6,994 nucleotides of DNA from Clostridiales bacterium (GCA_004555155.1 SFJH01000055.1:1-6994); one strand, 5' to 3'. Positions 1-5,992 are shown, counted from the first letter of the stretch. The notes: generated by a model not told the origin, from the sequence alone. Made by a program: numbers and translations.

Positions 1-175
1 TCTCCTTGCGTCCTGTCAAAATCGCTTCCGCTCTTTGACTGGACGCAAGATTGACGCTTGATTAGCGGCCCGCCCGACCCCACGCACGAAGCTTGCTTCG
101 ATATTCAATCGGCCCGTCACGCATCGATCTTTTGCAGTCGGGCGGGCTGGTTTCTGTCCCGGCTTTCTTCAGCGT
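1..175 (+). repeat. Left copy of a long structured inverted-repeat arm
   Basis: This segment is repeated in inverse orientation at 6527-6700 with only a handful of differences and a one-base indel. It opens with a hairpin: bases 5-20 pair with 34-49 (16 positions, one T/T mismatch at 14/40) around the 13-base loop ATCGCTTCCGCTC at 21-33. A second long-range stem pairs GCCCGCCCGAC (68-78) with GTCGGGCGGGC (137-147) and encloses a small hairpin CGAAGC/GCTTCG near 88-101. The arm runs directly into the palindromic array that starts at 171. No credible gene lies here; open frames crossing it have repeat-like, low-complexity translations. The true outer boundary may lie left of the window. Confidence 0.85.
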
Positions 176-540
176 TACACGAGCCGCAGGGGCGCTGCCC
201 CTGCACCCCGCCAGAGGGGATGATCCCCTCTGGACTCCTTCTCTCGCTGCCGCCTTTCCTACTCCATCTTTCTTCAGCGTTCCACGAGCGCCTCCGGCGG
301 GCGGGGCGCTGCCCCTGCACCCCGCCAGAGGGGATGATCCCCTCTGGACTCCTTCTCTCGCTGCCGCGGTTTCTACTCCATCTTTCTTCAGCGTTACACG
401 AGCCGCAGGGGCGCTGCCCCTGCACCCCGCCAGAGGGGATGATCCCCTCTGGACTCCTTCTCCTGCTGCCGCGTTTCTATCCCATCTTTTCTCAGCGCTG
501 TCCCCTCGGACTCCTTCTCCCGCTTCTGCCGTTCCTATCC
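171..540 (+). repeat. Left array of ~105-bp double-hairpin palindromic repeats (3 full units + 1 degenerate)
   Basis: Full units begin at AGCGTT(A/C)CACGAG at 171, 276 and 390. Each carries hairpin A (GCAGGGGC pairing with GCCCCTGC around GCT), the linker ACCCCG, and hairpin B (CCAGAGGGG pairing with CCCCTCTGG around ATGAT). These are followed by ACTCCTTCTC and a less conserved spacer ending in CTTTCTTC. The second unit has an expansion at 289-299 that makes an extra CGCC/GGCG mini-hairpin and shortens hairpin A. A fourth unit from about 494 has lost most of both hairpins. The same family occurs in inverse orientation at 6047-6535. Function is unknown; REP-like or MITE-like DNA is the natural class. 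It fills the gene-free left end up to the operon terminator. Confidence 0.9.
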
Positions 541-552
541 CAACTTCCCTAC

Positions 553-590
553 AAAAAACGGACTCGTCGGTTTTCCGACGAGTCCGTTTC
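553..590 (-). terminator. Rho-independent terminator of the amino acid ABC operon
   Basis: On the minus strand, ACGGACTCGTCGG (587-575) pairs perfectly over 13 bp with CCGACGAGTCCGT (570-558) around the loop AAAA. Six T residues (558-553) follow immediately. It begins 4-5 bases after the ATPase stop codon (TGA, 594-592). The paired A and T runs at the base could also give some termination in the opposite direction. Confidence 0.96.
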
Positions 591-591
591 C

Positions 592-1338
592 TCACAGCAG
601 TTTACTCAAAAATCCCTGCGTTCTTTCATTCTGCGGATGATTGAATATCTGATCCGGCGTGCCTTCCTCGATGATCTGACCGCCATCCATGAAAATCACG
701 CGGTCACCCACCTCTCTCGCAAAACCCATCTCATGCGTGACGACCACCATCGTCATGCCCTCCTTGGCCAGCGACTTCATCACGTCCAGCACCTCGCCCA
801 CCATCTCGGGATCCAATGCCGACGTCGGCTCGTCAAACAGCATCACGTCCGGCTCCATGCACAGCGCGCGCACAATCGCAATTCTCTGCTTCTGTCCGCC
901 GCTGAGCTGGCTCGGAAACGCGCCCGCGCGATCCGCCAGTCCCACGCGCTCCAGCAGCTTCATCGCCATCGCTTCCGCTTCCTGACGGCTCTTCTTCCGC
1001 AGCTCCATCGGCGCAACCGTCATGTTCCGCAGCACCGTCATGTTCGGAAACAGATTGAAGTGCTGAAACACCATGCCCATCTTCTGACGATGCACATTGA
1101 TGTTCACCTTGGGATCCGTGATATCCGTGCCCTCAAACGTGATCGTGCCGCCGGTGGGCAGCTCCAGAAGGTTCAGGCACCGCAGGAACGTGGACTTGCC
1201 CGATCCCGACGGGCCGATCACCACCACCACCTCGCCGCGGTGGATGTCCGCGCTCACGCCGTTCAGCGCCCTGATCCTGTTGCCCGTGGTGAATACCTTT
1301 TCAAGATTCCGAACCTGAATGAGCGTCTCAGTGGTCAC
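592..1338 (-). CDS. Polar amino acid ABC transporter, ATP-binding protein (GlnQ/HisP type)
   Basis: This 248-residue protein is the cytoplasmic ATPase that powers import of a polar amino acid; 240-250 residues is normal for the family. Visible motifs are Walker A GPSGSGKST (42-50), Q-loop glutamine 92 (VFQHFNLFP), signature LSGGQ (145-149), Walker B VMLFDE (165-170), the SALD D-loop (173-176) and switch histidine 202 (VVTHEMGFA). The VFQHFNLFPNMTVL and THEMGFAREVGDRVIFMDGG stretches are typical of the GlnQ/HisP/ArtP family. The start is GTG at 1338, supported by AAGGAGG about 10 bases upstream inside the permease gene. It overlaps the end of the permease gene by 11 bases, which suggests translational coupling. 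It is the last gene of the operon and is followed directly by the terminator. The exact substrate (glutamine, arginine, histidine or other) cannot be read from the ATPase. Confidence 0.96.
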   Translation of the reverse strand: MTTETLIQVRNLEKVFTTGNRIRALNGVSADIHRGEVVVVIGPSGSGKSTFLRCLNLLELPTGGTITFEGTDITDPKVNINVHRQKMGMVFQHFNLFPNMTVLRNMTVAPMELRKKSRQEAEAMAMKLLERVGLADRAGAFPSQLSGGQKQRIAIVRALCMEPDVMLFDEPTSALDPEMVGEVLDVMKSLAKEGMTMVVVTHEMGFAREVGDRVIFMDGGQIIEEGTPDQIFNHPQNERTQGFLSKLL

Positions 1339-2056
1339 TGTTCCTCAGCCTCCTTTCCAGCTTGCCGACCAGCCATGAGAAAAACATGACCATCGCCAGA
1401 TAGATCAGCGCCACCGCTATCAGCGGCATGAACGCCGAATACGTGCGGCTGCGGATGATGTCGCCGCCCTTGGTCAGATCCTTTACCGCCACGTAGCCCG
1501 CGACGGAGGTCTCCTTCAGCAGCGCGATGAACTCGTTCGCCAGCGCGGGCAGCACGTTCTTGATGACCTGCGGGATCACGATGAACCGCATCGTCTGCAC
1601 ATAGTTGAAGCCCAGACTGCGGCCCGCCTCGAACTGGCCGTTGTCGATGGACATGATGCCGCCGCGGACGATCTCCGCCACGTACGCGCCGGAGTTCAGG
1701 CCGAACGCCAGCGCCGCGACCATCGTGCCGTTGTCCGACCAGGCGAAGATCACGAAATAGATGATCATCAGCTGTACGACCACCGGCGTGCCGCGCAGCA
1801 CGGTCAGGTACACGCGGCAGATCCAGTCGACCACGCCGAACAGACGGCGGCCCAGGGTCTTGCGCGCGCCCTCGGCGGTCTTGTCGTAGGTGGAGCGCAC
1901 CATGGCGATCACAATGCCGATGACAATGCCCAGGATGCCCGCCAGCAGCGTGATGACCAGCGTCGTTCCCAGACCATCCACCAGATATTTCCAGCGGTTG
2001 CCCTGTATGAAGTTCAGGTCAAAGTCCGCTTTGAAGCTCTCAAACCACGCCTGCAT
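1328..2056 (-). CDS. Polar amino acid ABC transporter, inner-membrane permease (HisM/GlnP type)
   Basis: This 242-residue protein forms the membrane channel of the importer. Hydrophobic segments lie at roughly 32-53 (start of the transport domain), 84-105, 112-125 and 209-231; part of the core around 160-190 may also contribute a helix. The family EAA loop is clear at about 143-163 (EAGRSLGF through IPQ), preceded by GAYVAEIVRGGI and SIDNGQ, which is characteristic of the His/Glu/Gln/Arg/opine subfamily. The ATG at 2056 has GGAGGG seven bases upstream. Only one permease gene is present, so a homodimer is likely. A 79-base gap with a stem-loop separates it from the binding-protein gene upstream, and its last 11 bases overlap the ATPase start. 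The C-terminus is basic (RRLRN), as expected for a cytoplasmic tail. Confidence 0.95.
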   Translation of the reverse strand: MQAWFESFKADFDLNFIQGNRWKYLVDGLGTTLVITLLAGILGIVIGIVIAMVRSTYDKTAEGARKTLGRRLFGVVDWICRVYLTVLRGTPVVVQLMIIYFVIFAWSDNGTMVAALAFGLNSGAYVAEIVRGGIMSIDNGQFEAGRSLGFNYVQTMRFIVIPQVIKNVLPALANEFIALLKETSVAGYVAVKDLTKGGDIIRSRTYSAFMPLIAVALIYLAMVMFFSWLVGKLERRLRNSDH

Positions 2057-2095
2057 GGCGAATCCCTCCAGAATTTTTGGTCATACAATCAAACA

Positions 2096-2116
2096 GGGGA
2101 GCGTTTTGCGCTCCCC
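2096..2116 (-). promoter_or_regulatory. Intercistronic stem-loop between binding protein and permease
   Basis: GGGGAGCG and CGCTCCCC form a perfect 8-bp stem around a five-base loop, about 20 bases after the binding-protein stop codon. The sequence following it on the minus strand (TGTTTGATTG) has no real T-run, so full termination is unlikely. In this type of operon such stem-loops commonly protect the upstream binding-protein message or cause partial termination, so that more binding protein than permease is made. That role is inferred. Confidence 0.7.
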
Positions 2117-2135
2117 ATAGCCGTTGGGGGTAGGA

Positions 2136-2882
2136 TTATTCCGCCACGATGTACTTGTCGATGATGGACTGCACGGTGCCGTCGGCGATCAGCTCCTCCA
2201 GAGCGGCGTTGATCTTCTCGGTCAGCTCGCTGCCCTTGGCCAGCGCGATGGCGTAGTCCTCGGTGATGTACTCGGTCTCGAGGATCTTCAGGCCCTCGTT
2301 GGCGGCGACGAAGTTCTTGGCGGGCTCGTTGTCGATGACCACGCAGTCCACCTTGCCGGAGGTCAGCGCCAGCACGGCGTCGGTGCCGCTCTTGAAGGGC
2401 TCGACAGAGCCCAGTCCCGCGTCGGCGATGTCCCCGGTGCAGTACAGGTCGCCGGTGGTGCCCTGCTGCACGCCGATCTTGTGGTTCGCGCCCTCGGCGA
2501 AGAGGTCGTCCACGCTGGTGATGTCGCTGTCTTCCTTCACGATGACCACCTGCACGCCGGTGGCATAGGAGATGGTGAAGTCAACGGACTGCTTGCGCTC
2601 GTCGGTGACGGTCAGACCGGCCAGAACCATGTCGATCTTGCCGTTGGCCACGGCGGGGATCAGCGCGTCGAAGTCCATGTCCACGATCTCGACGTCGTAG
2701 CCCAGCTTTTCGCAGATCGCAGCGGCCACTTCCGCGTCGATGCCGACGATCTCGCCGGATTCGTCGTCGTAGTACTCATAGGGGGGGAACACGGCGTTGG
2801 TGCCCATCTTGAGGGTTTCCGCAAAGGCCGCGCCGGTGAAGGTCAGCAGGCAGATCAGAGCGATGGCAAGAATCTTCTTCAT
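2136..2882 (-). CDS. Polar amino acid ABC transporter, extracytoplasmic substrate-binding protein
   Basis: The chosen start is the ATG at 2882, with GGAGG eight bases upstream; it gives 248 residues. A longer frame extends to 2957 but would run through the promoter. Residues 1-21 form a signal peptide: lysines 2-3, a hydrophobic core, and cleavage after AFA-21. No lipobox cysteine is present, which is notable if the host is monoderm. The mature protein is a family-3 solute-binding protein: GTNAVFPPYEY (27-37), GIDAEVAAAICEKLG (47-61), FDALIPAVANGKID (71-84), and LTVTDER (90-96), whose Arg96 should bind the ligand carboxylate. GTTG follows at 141-144 and Asp184 (VVIDN) is the expected amino-group ligand. 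It is the first gene of the operon, behind a strong promoter. The substrate is not resolvable; arginine, glutamine, cystine and similar remain possible. Confidence 0.95.
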   Translation of the reverse strand: MKKILAIALICLLTFTGAAFAETLKMGTNAVFPPYEYYDDESGEIVGIDAEVAAAICEKLGYDVEIVDMDFDALIPAVANGKIDMVLAGLTVTDERKQSVDFTISYATGVQVVIVKEDSDITSVDDLFAEGANHKIGVQQGTTGDLYCTGDIADAGLGSVEPFKSGTDAVLALTSGKVDCVVIDNEPAKNFVAANEGLKILETEYITEDYAIALAKGSELTEKINAALEELIADGTVQSIIDKYIVAE

Positions 2883-2912
2883 TGAATTGTCCTCCAAATT
2901 GATGATGCAAAG

Positions 2913-2941
2913 AGTATACAACTTTCCCCGCCCGAATTCAA
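2913..2941 (-). promoter_or_regulatory. Housekeeping-type promoter of the amino acid ABC operon
   Basis: On the minus strand the -35 element TTGAAT (2941-2936) is followed after exactly 17 bases by the -10 element TATACT (2918-2913). The expected start of transcription is near 2905, leaving a leader of roughly 20 bases before the binding-protein ATG, with GGAGG in it. Both hexamers match the SigA consensus at five of six positions. Confidence 0.85.
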
Positions 2942-2979
2942 GAGATTCCCTCAACAATTAACACAATATGCGATATCAG

Positions 2980-3011
2980 TGAATATTCATGCATAATTTG
3001 GCATTTATGCA
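2980..3011. promoter_or_regulatory. Possible operator: tandem AT-rich palindromes upstream of the ABC promoter
   Basis: Two symmetric sites sit 40-70 bases upstream of the -35 element: the perfect palindrome TGAATATTCA (2980-2989) and the inverted repeat TGCATAA (2990-2996) with TTATGCA (3005-3011), separated by eight bases and overlapping the fliB stop codon. TGAATA/TATTCA half-sites resemble ArgR/AhrC operators, but the spacing differs from the E. coli ARG box. Arginine control of this transporter would fit but is only inference. The second repeat might instead be a weak hairpin at the end of fliB. Confidence 0.35.
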
Positions 3012-4141
3012 GCCCCGCCGGGCGATTCCATCACGCCCAGAAGCATCCCGGCCAGCGCGCGGTCGCCAAGCCTCAGCCGACGGCCCAGGATCACGGCCAT
3101 GTTGAAATCAAACGCGGAATGATCGATCAGTCGGAAGGCAGCGGACGCGACGTTCACCAGCTCCGCGGTTTCGGGGTGCTCAGCGCCCCATACGGCCGTC
3201 AGAAAGGCGAAGTAGGCATAAACCCCCGCCAGCGACAGAAACTCGTCCCAGGGGCCTTCCAGGCGGTCTGAGAAGGGGAAGCTCTCGTAGAACACATGGT
3301 TCACCAGTGCCTGCTCGAACAGGATCTCCCAATCGGGCCGGTTTTCCCGGAAGCGACGCCTGACCTCGCGGAACGCCCGCAGCGAGGATTCGCCGGGCTC
3401 GTCCTCCGTCAGGCCAAGGCGGTCGACCGCATAGCGGGCGTAATCGCAGACGCTGGCGCTATTCAGTCCGAACGAGCGGTTGATGTGGGACAGGAACGAC
3501 AGCGCAGAGGCGTCGTCCGGCGCGGGCAGCTCCCGCATCCCGGCGTGCGCCTCGTCCAGCGCCGCGCCCAGGCGGATCAGGCGCACCGGCAACGGCAGCG
3601 CGCGGTCCTGCAGCATCTCCATGCACATCCGGCGCACCTGCGGATAGCGTTGCTTCAAATCAGCGGGCGCGTCCGGCGGGTCGGGGAGATCGAATTCCAG
3701 CGGCGTCTTCACGAAACGCAGCGGCTGCGTCCGCCCGAACAGGAGCTCCATCGTGCGCTCGCAGCTGTTGGAGCACGCGCACTCGTTCCCAAACGCCGTC
3801 CGGGGGCTGCGCGGGTACAGCCGGCAGATCGTGCTCAGCGCCGCCGGGCCGCACTCGCACTGCAGCTGACAATAGCCGTTCTCCAGATGCAGCGGGCAGT
3901 CGCCGCGCCAGTTGGGCGAAATCTGCGCATACCGCTCCGGCGTGGGCACGTCCGCCAGATGAAACGCGCCGTCCAGCTTTCTGCGCAGCTCCGGCGAGCA
4001 GTCCATGCCCAGCAGCCTGAAGTACTCGCCCATCGACAGCGAGATCGGCCAGCCCTGACAGCACGTCCGCCGACAGGCTCCGCCCTTGCACTCGAATTCC
4101 CCGTAATAATCCGGCACCACGTACTCCCGCATTCCGCCCAT
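3005..4141 (-). CDS. fliB: FliB-like lysine-N-methylase (cysteine-rich, YkgJ/FliB-related)
   Basis: The sequence resembles the clostridial proteins annotated as flagellin lysine-N-methylase, which methylate lysine side chains of flagellin. From the preferred ATG at 4141 it has 378 residues. The signature is a Cys-rich N-terminal third: C18, C23, C27 and C28 in FECKGGACRRTCCQGW; C82 in GDCPLH; C91, C95 and C97; C106 in TICRLYPR; and C121, C123 and C127. This pattern suggests a bound Fe-S cluster or metal. The C-terminal half is helical, with the family-like stretch LVNHVFYESFPF. The ATG at 4141 is chosen because GAGAGGAG (4156-4149) ends seven bases upstream; an in-frame ATG at 4147 is almost touching it. 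No flagellar gene is in the window, so the substrate could be another protein. It lies between mnmE and the ABC operon, all on the same strand, with about 500 bases of structured repeats in front. Confidence 0.82.
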   Translation of the reverse strand: MGGMREYVVPDYYGEFECKGGACRRTCCQGWPISLSMGEYFRLLGMDCSPELRRKLDGAFHLADVPTPERYAQISPNWRGDCPLHLENGYCQLQCECGPAALSTICRLYPRSPRTAFGNECACSNSCERTMELLFGRTQPLRFVKTPLEFDLPDPPDAPADLKQRYPQVRRMCMEMLQDRALPLPVRLIRLGAALDEAHAGMRELPAPDDASALSFLSHINRSFGLNSASVCDYARYAVDRLGLTEDEPGESSLRAFREVRRRFRENRPDWEILFEQALVNHVFYESFPFSDRLEGPWDEFLSLAGVYAYFAFLTAVWGAEHPETAELVNVASAAFRLIDHSAFDFNMAVILGRRLRLGDRALAGMLLGVMESPGGAA

Positions 4142-4148
4142 TCGCATG

Positions 4149-4260
4149 CTCCTCTCCCGGCATCCATATCTACCTTCTATCCTACTCTGAAACAGAATTA
4201 TTTTAGCTTCAGAAAATTACGATTTCCACCTTTTTTTGAAAAAAACTCGATTTCCCGCCG
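4149..4260 (-). other. AT-rich leader and probable promoter region of fliB
   Basis: This stretch is markedly AT-rich compared with the surrounding DNA and lies directly upstream of fliB, so it probably carries its promoter. The best -10 candidate on the minus strand is TAAAAT (about 4206-4201) with only a poor -35 (TGGAAA) 17 bases upstream, so no promoter is called with confidence. It contains a symmetric T7-G-A7 tract (4231-4245) and an inverted repeat TCTGAA (4186-4191) / TTCAGA (4208-4213). The ribosome binding site of fliB is at 4156-4149. Confidence 0.45.
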
Positions 4261-4424
4261 CCCAAAACAAACGCAGACCTTGTCGGCTGGCGTCTATGGC
4301 CGACAAGTTCGTCAAGTCTGAGGATTGTTCTGCAAGAAACGCAACGAAGGATTCAAGGCGCTACCACAGCGCCGAAGAATCCGTCACCCAAACGCGACAG
4401 CAAGTGGCCGCGGGCACTGCCCGC
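4261..4424. repeat. Structured three-hairpin repeat, copy 1 (candidate RNA element)
   Basis: This 164-base unit aligns without gaps to 4483-4646. H1 pairs GACCTTGTCGGC (4276-4287) with GCCGACAAGTTC (4299-4310), with one mismatch. H2 has an outer stem GGATTC/GAATCC (4349-4354 with 4377-4382) and an inner stem GGCGCT/AGCGCC (4357-4362 with 4368-4373) around the loop ACCAC. H3 pairs GCGGGC (4410-4415) with GCCCGC (4419-4424). The joining single strands are nearly identical in both copies (TGCAAGAAACGCAACGAA before H2; GTCACCCAAACGCG and CAGCAAGTG after it). The stems differ but stay paired. The transcribed strand is unknown. I do not recognise the family. Confidence 0.85.
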
Positions 4425-4482
4425 CCGACAAGGTCGTCAAGTCTGAAGTTTGTCTGCATAGGCACTGCCATCGCCGCGCGGG
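4425..4482. repeat. Partial, internally deleted copy of the structured repeat
   Basis: Bases 4425-4459 match the segment of the full unit that starts in the 3' half of H1 and runs into the H1-H2 linker (CGACAAGGTCGTCAAG, then TCTGAAG, then TTGT and TGCA). The 5' half of H1 and all of H2 are missing. A short GGC-ACT-GCC hairpin (about 4461-4469) then follows, with the same ACT loop as H3 of copy 1. It therefore looks like a deleted third unit between the two full ones. Confidence 0.6.
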
Positions 4483-4646
4483 CCCAAAACAAACGCAGAC
4501 CTTGTCGGCTGGCGCATATGGCCGACAAGGTCGTCAAATCTGAAGATTGTTTTGCAAGAAACGCAACGAAGAATCCGAGCGGCGACCACCGCCGCGTGGG
4601 ATTCGTCACCCAAACGCGGCAGCAAGTGCGCGCAGCCTCAGGCTGC
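4483..4646. repeat. Structured three-hairpin repeat, copy 2 (candidate RNA element)
   Basis: This is the direct repeat of 4261-4424 at an offset of exactly 222 bases. H1 is a perfect 12-bp stem (4498-4509 with 4521-4532). H2 has an outer stem GAATCC/GGATTC (4571-4576 with 4599-4604) and an inner stem GCGGCG/CGCCGC (4579-4584 with 4590-4595), again around ACCAC. H3 pairs GCAGCC (4632-4637) with GGCTGC (4641-4646). Compared with copy 1, two pairs in the outer H2 stem, three in the inner H2 stem and two in H3 have changed, each on both sides. The last base of H3 is also the last base of the mnmE stop codon. Confidence 0.85.
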
Positions 4647-5992
4647 TATTTGCCGACGCAGAAACGGGAGAAGATTTCGGTGAGGAGGGACTCGGTCGGG
4701 TTTTGGGCGGTGATTTCGGAGAGGGCGGAGAGCGCTTCGCGAAGATCAATGGATACGACGTCGAGGGGATAGCGCGCGGCGAGCGCCGAAAGGGCCGCGC
4801 GAAGTGCATCCGACGCCCTCTGCGCAAGGGCAATGTGCCGCTCGACCGTGAGCGCGTCTTCGCTAACGTCCCGGGTCAGGCGCGACTCCAGCGCCGCGAG
4901 CAGCTGCGGCATGCCCGCGCCCGTCGCGGCCGACAGCTCCAGAATCTCGCAGGCCGTGTGCGCGGCGAGCGCGTCGCGGGTGACCGCCGGGGGCAGATCC
5001 GTCTTGTTCAGGCAGACCAGCCCGCGCCCGTCTGCGGTGCGCAGCAGCTCAGCGTCGGCAGGATCCAGGGGCTCGGAGGCGTCTATGACATAGAGAATCA
5101 CGTCCGCGGACTCCATGGCGGTGCGCGCACGATCCACGCCGATCTTCTCCACGGGATCCGCCGTCTCGCGCTGGCCTGCGGTGTCGGACAGCTCCGCCAG
5201 CACGCCGCCGATGGAGATGCGCTCGGTGAGCACGTCGCGGGTCGTGCCGGGCACGGCGGTCACGATGGCGCGCTCCTGGTTCAGCAGCGCGTTCATCAGC
5301 GAGGACTTGCCCACGTTGGGCCGTCCCGCCAGAACGATGCTCGCGCCCTCGCGGAGCAGCCGCGCCGAGCGCGGATCACAGCGGCGGTCGAGCTCGGCGA
5401 GAATCCCGTGAACGCCGTCGGCCACCTGATCGGATGCGGTCTGTTCCTCGACTTCGTCGGGGAAATCGGTGCTGGCTTCGATGAGCGCGAGGAGGTCGAG
5501 AATGCGGGCGGAAACGTCGCGGACAAAGCCGGACACGCCGCCCTCCAGCTGGCGGACGGACGCGCGGGCAGCGGCCTCGGAGTTCGCGCCGATGAGCTGC
5601 ATGACGGCTTCCGCGTGGGAGAGATCGATGCGGCCGTTGAGAAAGGCGCGCTGGGTGAATTCGCCGGGCCCGGCGGGGACTGCGCCCAGAGCGAGAACGC
5701 GGGCGAGGACGCGGCGCGCGGCGATATCGCCGCCATGACAGTGGATTTCGGCGACGTCTTCGCGGGTGTAGGAATGGGGGCCGGGCATGAAGACGGCGAG
5801 GGCTTCGTCGAGAACGTCGCCGGTGGCGGAGAGTACGTGACCGTACATCATGCGCTGGGGGATGAAGGCGTGGGCTGCGTGGAGGGGATGGAAGGCGGAT
5901 TGGAGAATGGGCAGTGCGCGATCACCGCTGACGCGGATGATCGCGATGCCGCCCAACCCGCGGGCCGTGGCGATGGCAGCAATGGTTGACAT
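4646..5992 (-). CDS. mnmE: tRNA uridine-5-carboxymethylaminomethyl(34) synthesis GTPase MnmE
   Basis: MnmE works with MnmG to install the (carboxymethyl)aminomethyl group on the wobble uridine of certain tRNAs, using a folate one-carbon unit and GTP hydrolysis. At 448 residues it is full length. The N-terminal folate-binding domain shows TIAAIATARGLGGIAIIRVSG (3-23), PHSYTREDVAEIHCHGG (72-88) and RAFLNGRIDLSHAEAV (115-130). The inserted G domain has G1 GRPNVGKS (223-230), G2 GTTRD (249-253), G3 DTAG (270-273) followed by the RET that carries the catalytic glutamate (276), G4 NKTD (329-332) and G5 SA (354-355). The protein ends in the diagnostic CVGK (445-448). The ATG at 5992 has GGAGG about five bases upstream, wedged against the right repeat array. 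The partner gene mnmG, which often follows mnmE in Firmicutes, is not next to it here. Confidence 0.98.
   Translation of the reverse strand: MSTIAAIATARGLGGIAIIRVSGDRALPILQSAFHPLHAAHAFIPQRMMYGHVLSATGDVLDEALAVFMPGPHSYTREDVAEIHCHGGDIAARRVLARVLALGAVPAGPGEFTQRAFLNGRIDLSHAEAVMQLIGANSEAAARASVRQLEGGVSGFVRDVSARILDLLALIEASTDFPDEVEEQTASDQVADGVHGILAELDRRCDPRSARLLREGASIVLAGRPNVGKSSLMNALLNQERAIVTAVPGTTRDVLTERISIGGVLAELSDTAGQRETADPVEKIGVDRARTAMESADVILYVIDASEPLDPADAELLRTADGRGLVCLNKTDLPPAVTRDALAAHTACEILELSAATGAGMPQLLAALESRLTRDVSEDALTVERHIALAQRASDALRAALSALAARYPLDVVSIDLREALSALSEITAQNPTESLLTEIFSRFCVGK

Noticed and set aside
34..64. Possible outward-to-inward promoter in the arm (TTGACT at 35-40 with TTGATT at 58-63; equivalent in the right arm pointing at mnmE)
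   Set aside because: The -35 is good but the -10 candidate is poor. The right-arm copy lies more than 600 bases from mnmE behind ten hairpins, so it is not supported enough to annotate.
1..540. CRISPR array interpretation of the ~105-bp repeats
   Set aside because: Units are about 60 bases of conserved double palindrome with related, not unique, spacers. Repeat size and spacer similarity do not fit CRISPR.
58..1389. Long plus-strand open frame across the left arm, array and ATPase region
   Set aside because: Its first part translates the palindromic repeats over and over, and the rest is the antisense of the clearly identified ATPase gene. High GC content explains its length.
2883..2957. 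Upstream extension of the substrate-binding protein to an ATG at 2957
   Set aside because: The extension would place the promoter inside the gene and bury the signal peptide. The ATG at 2882 has a well-spaced GGAGG and starts a standard signal sequence.
4231..4245. T7-G-A7 tract as a terminator for mnmE transcripts
   Set aside because: No stable stem directly precedes the T-run on the minus strand; the nearest hairpin (H1) is about 30 bases away.
4547..5989. 480-codon plus-strand open frame opposite mnmE
   Set aside because: It is antisense to mnmE, has Gly/Arg/Ala-rich low-complexity content, and shows no family motif or ribosome binding site.
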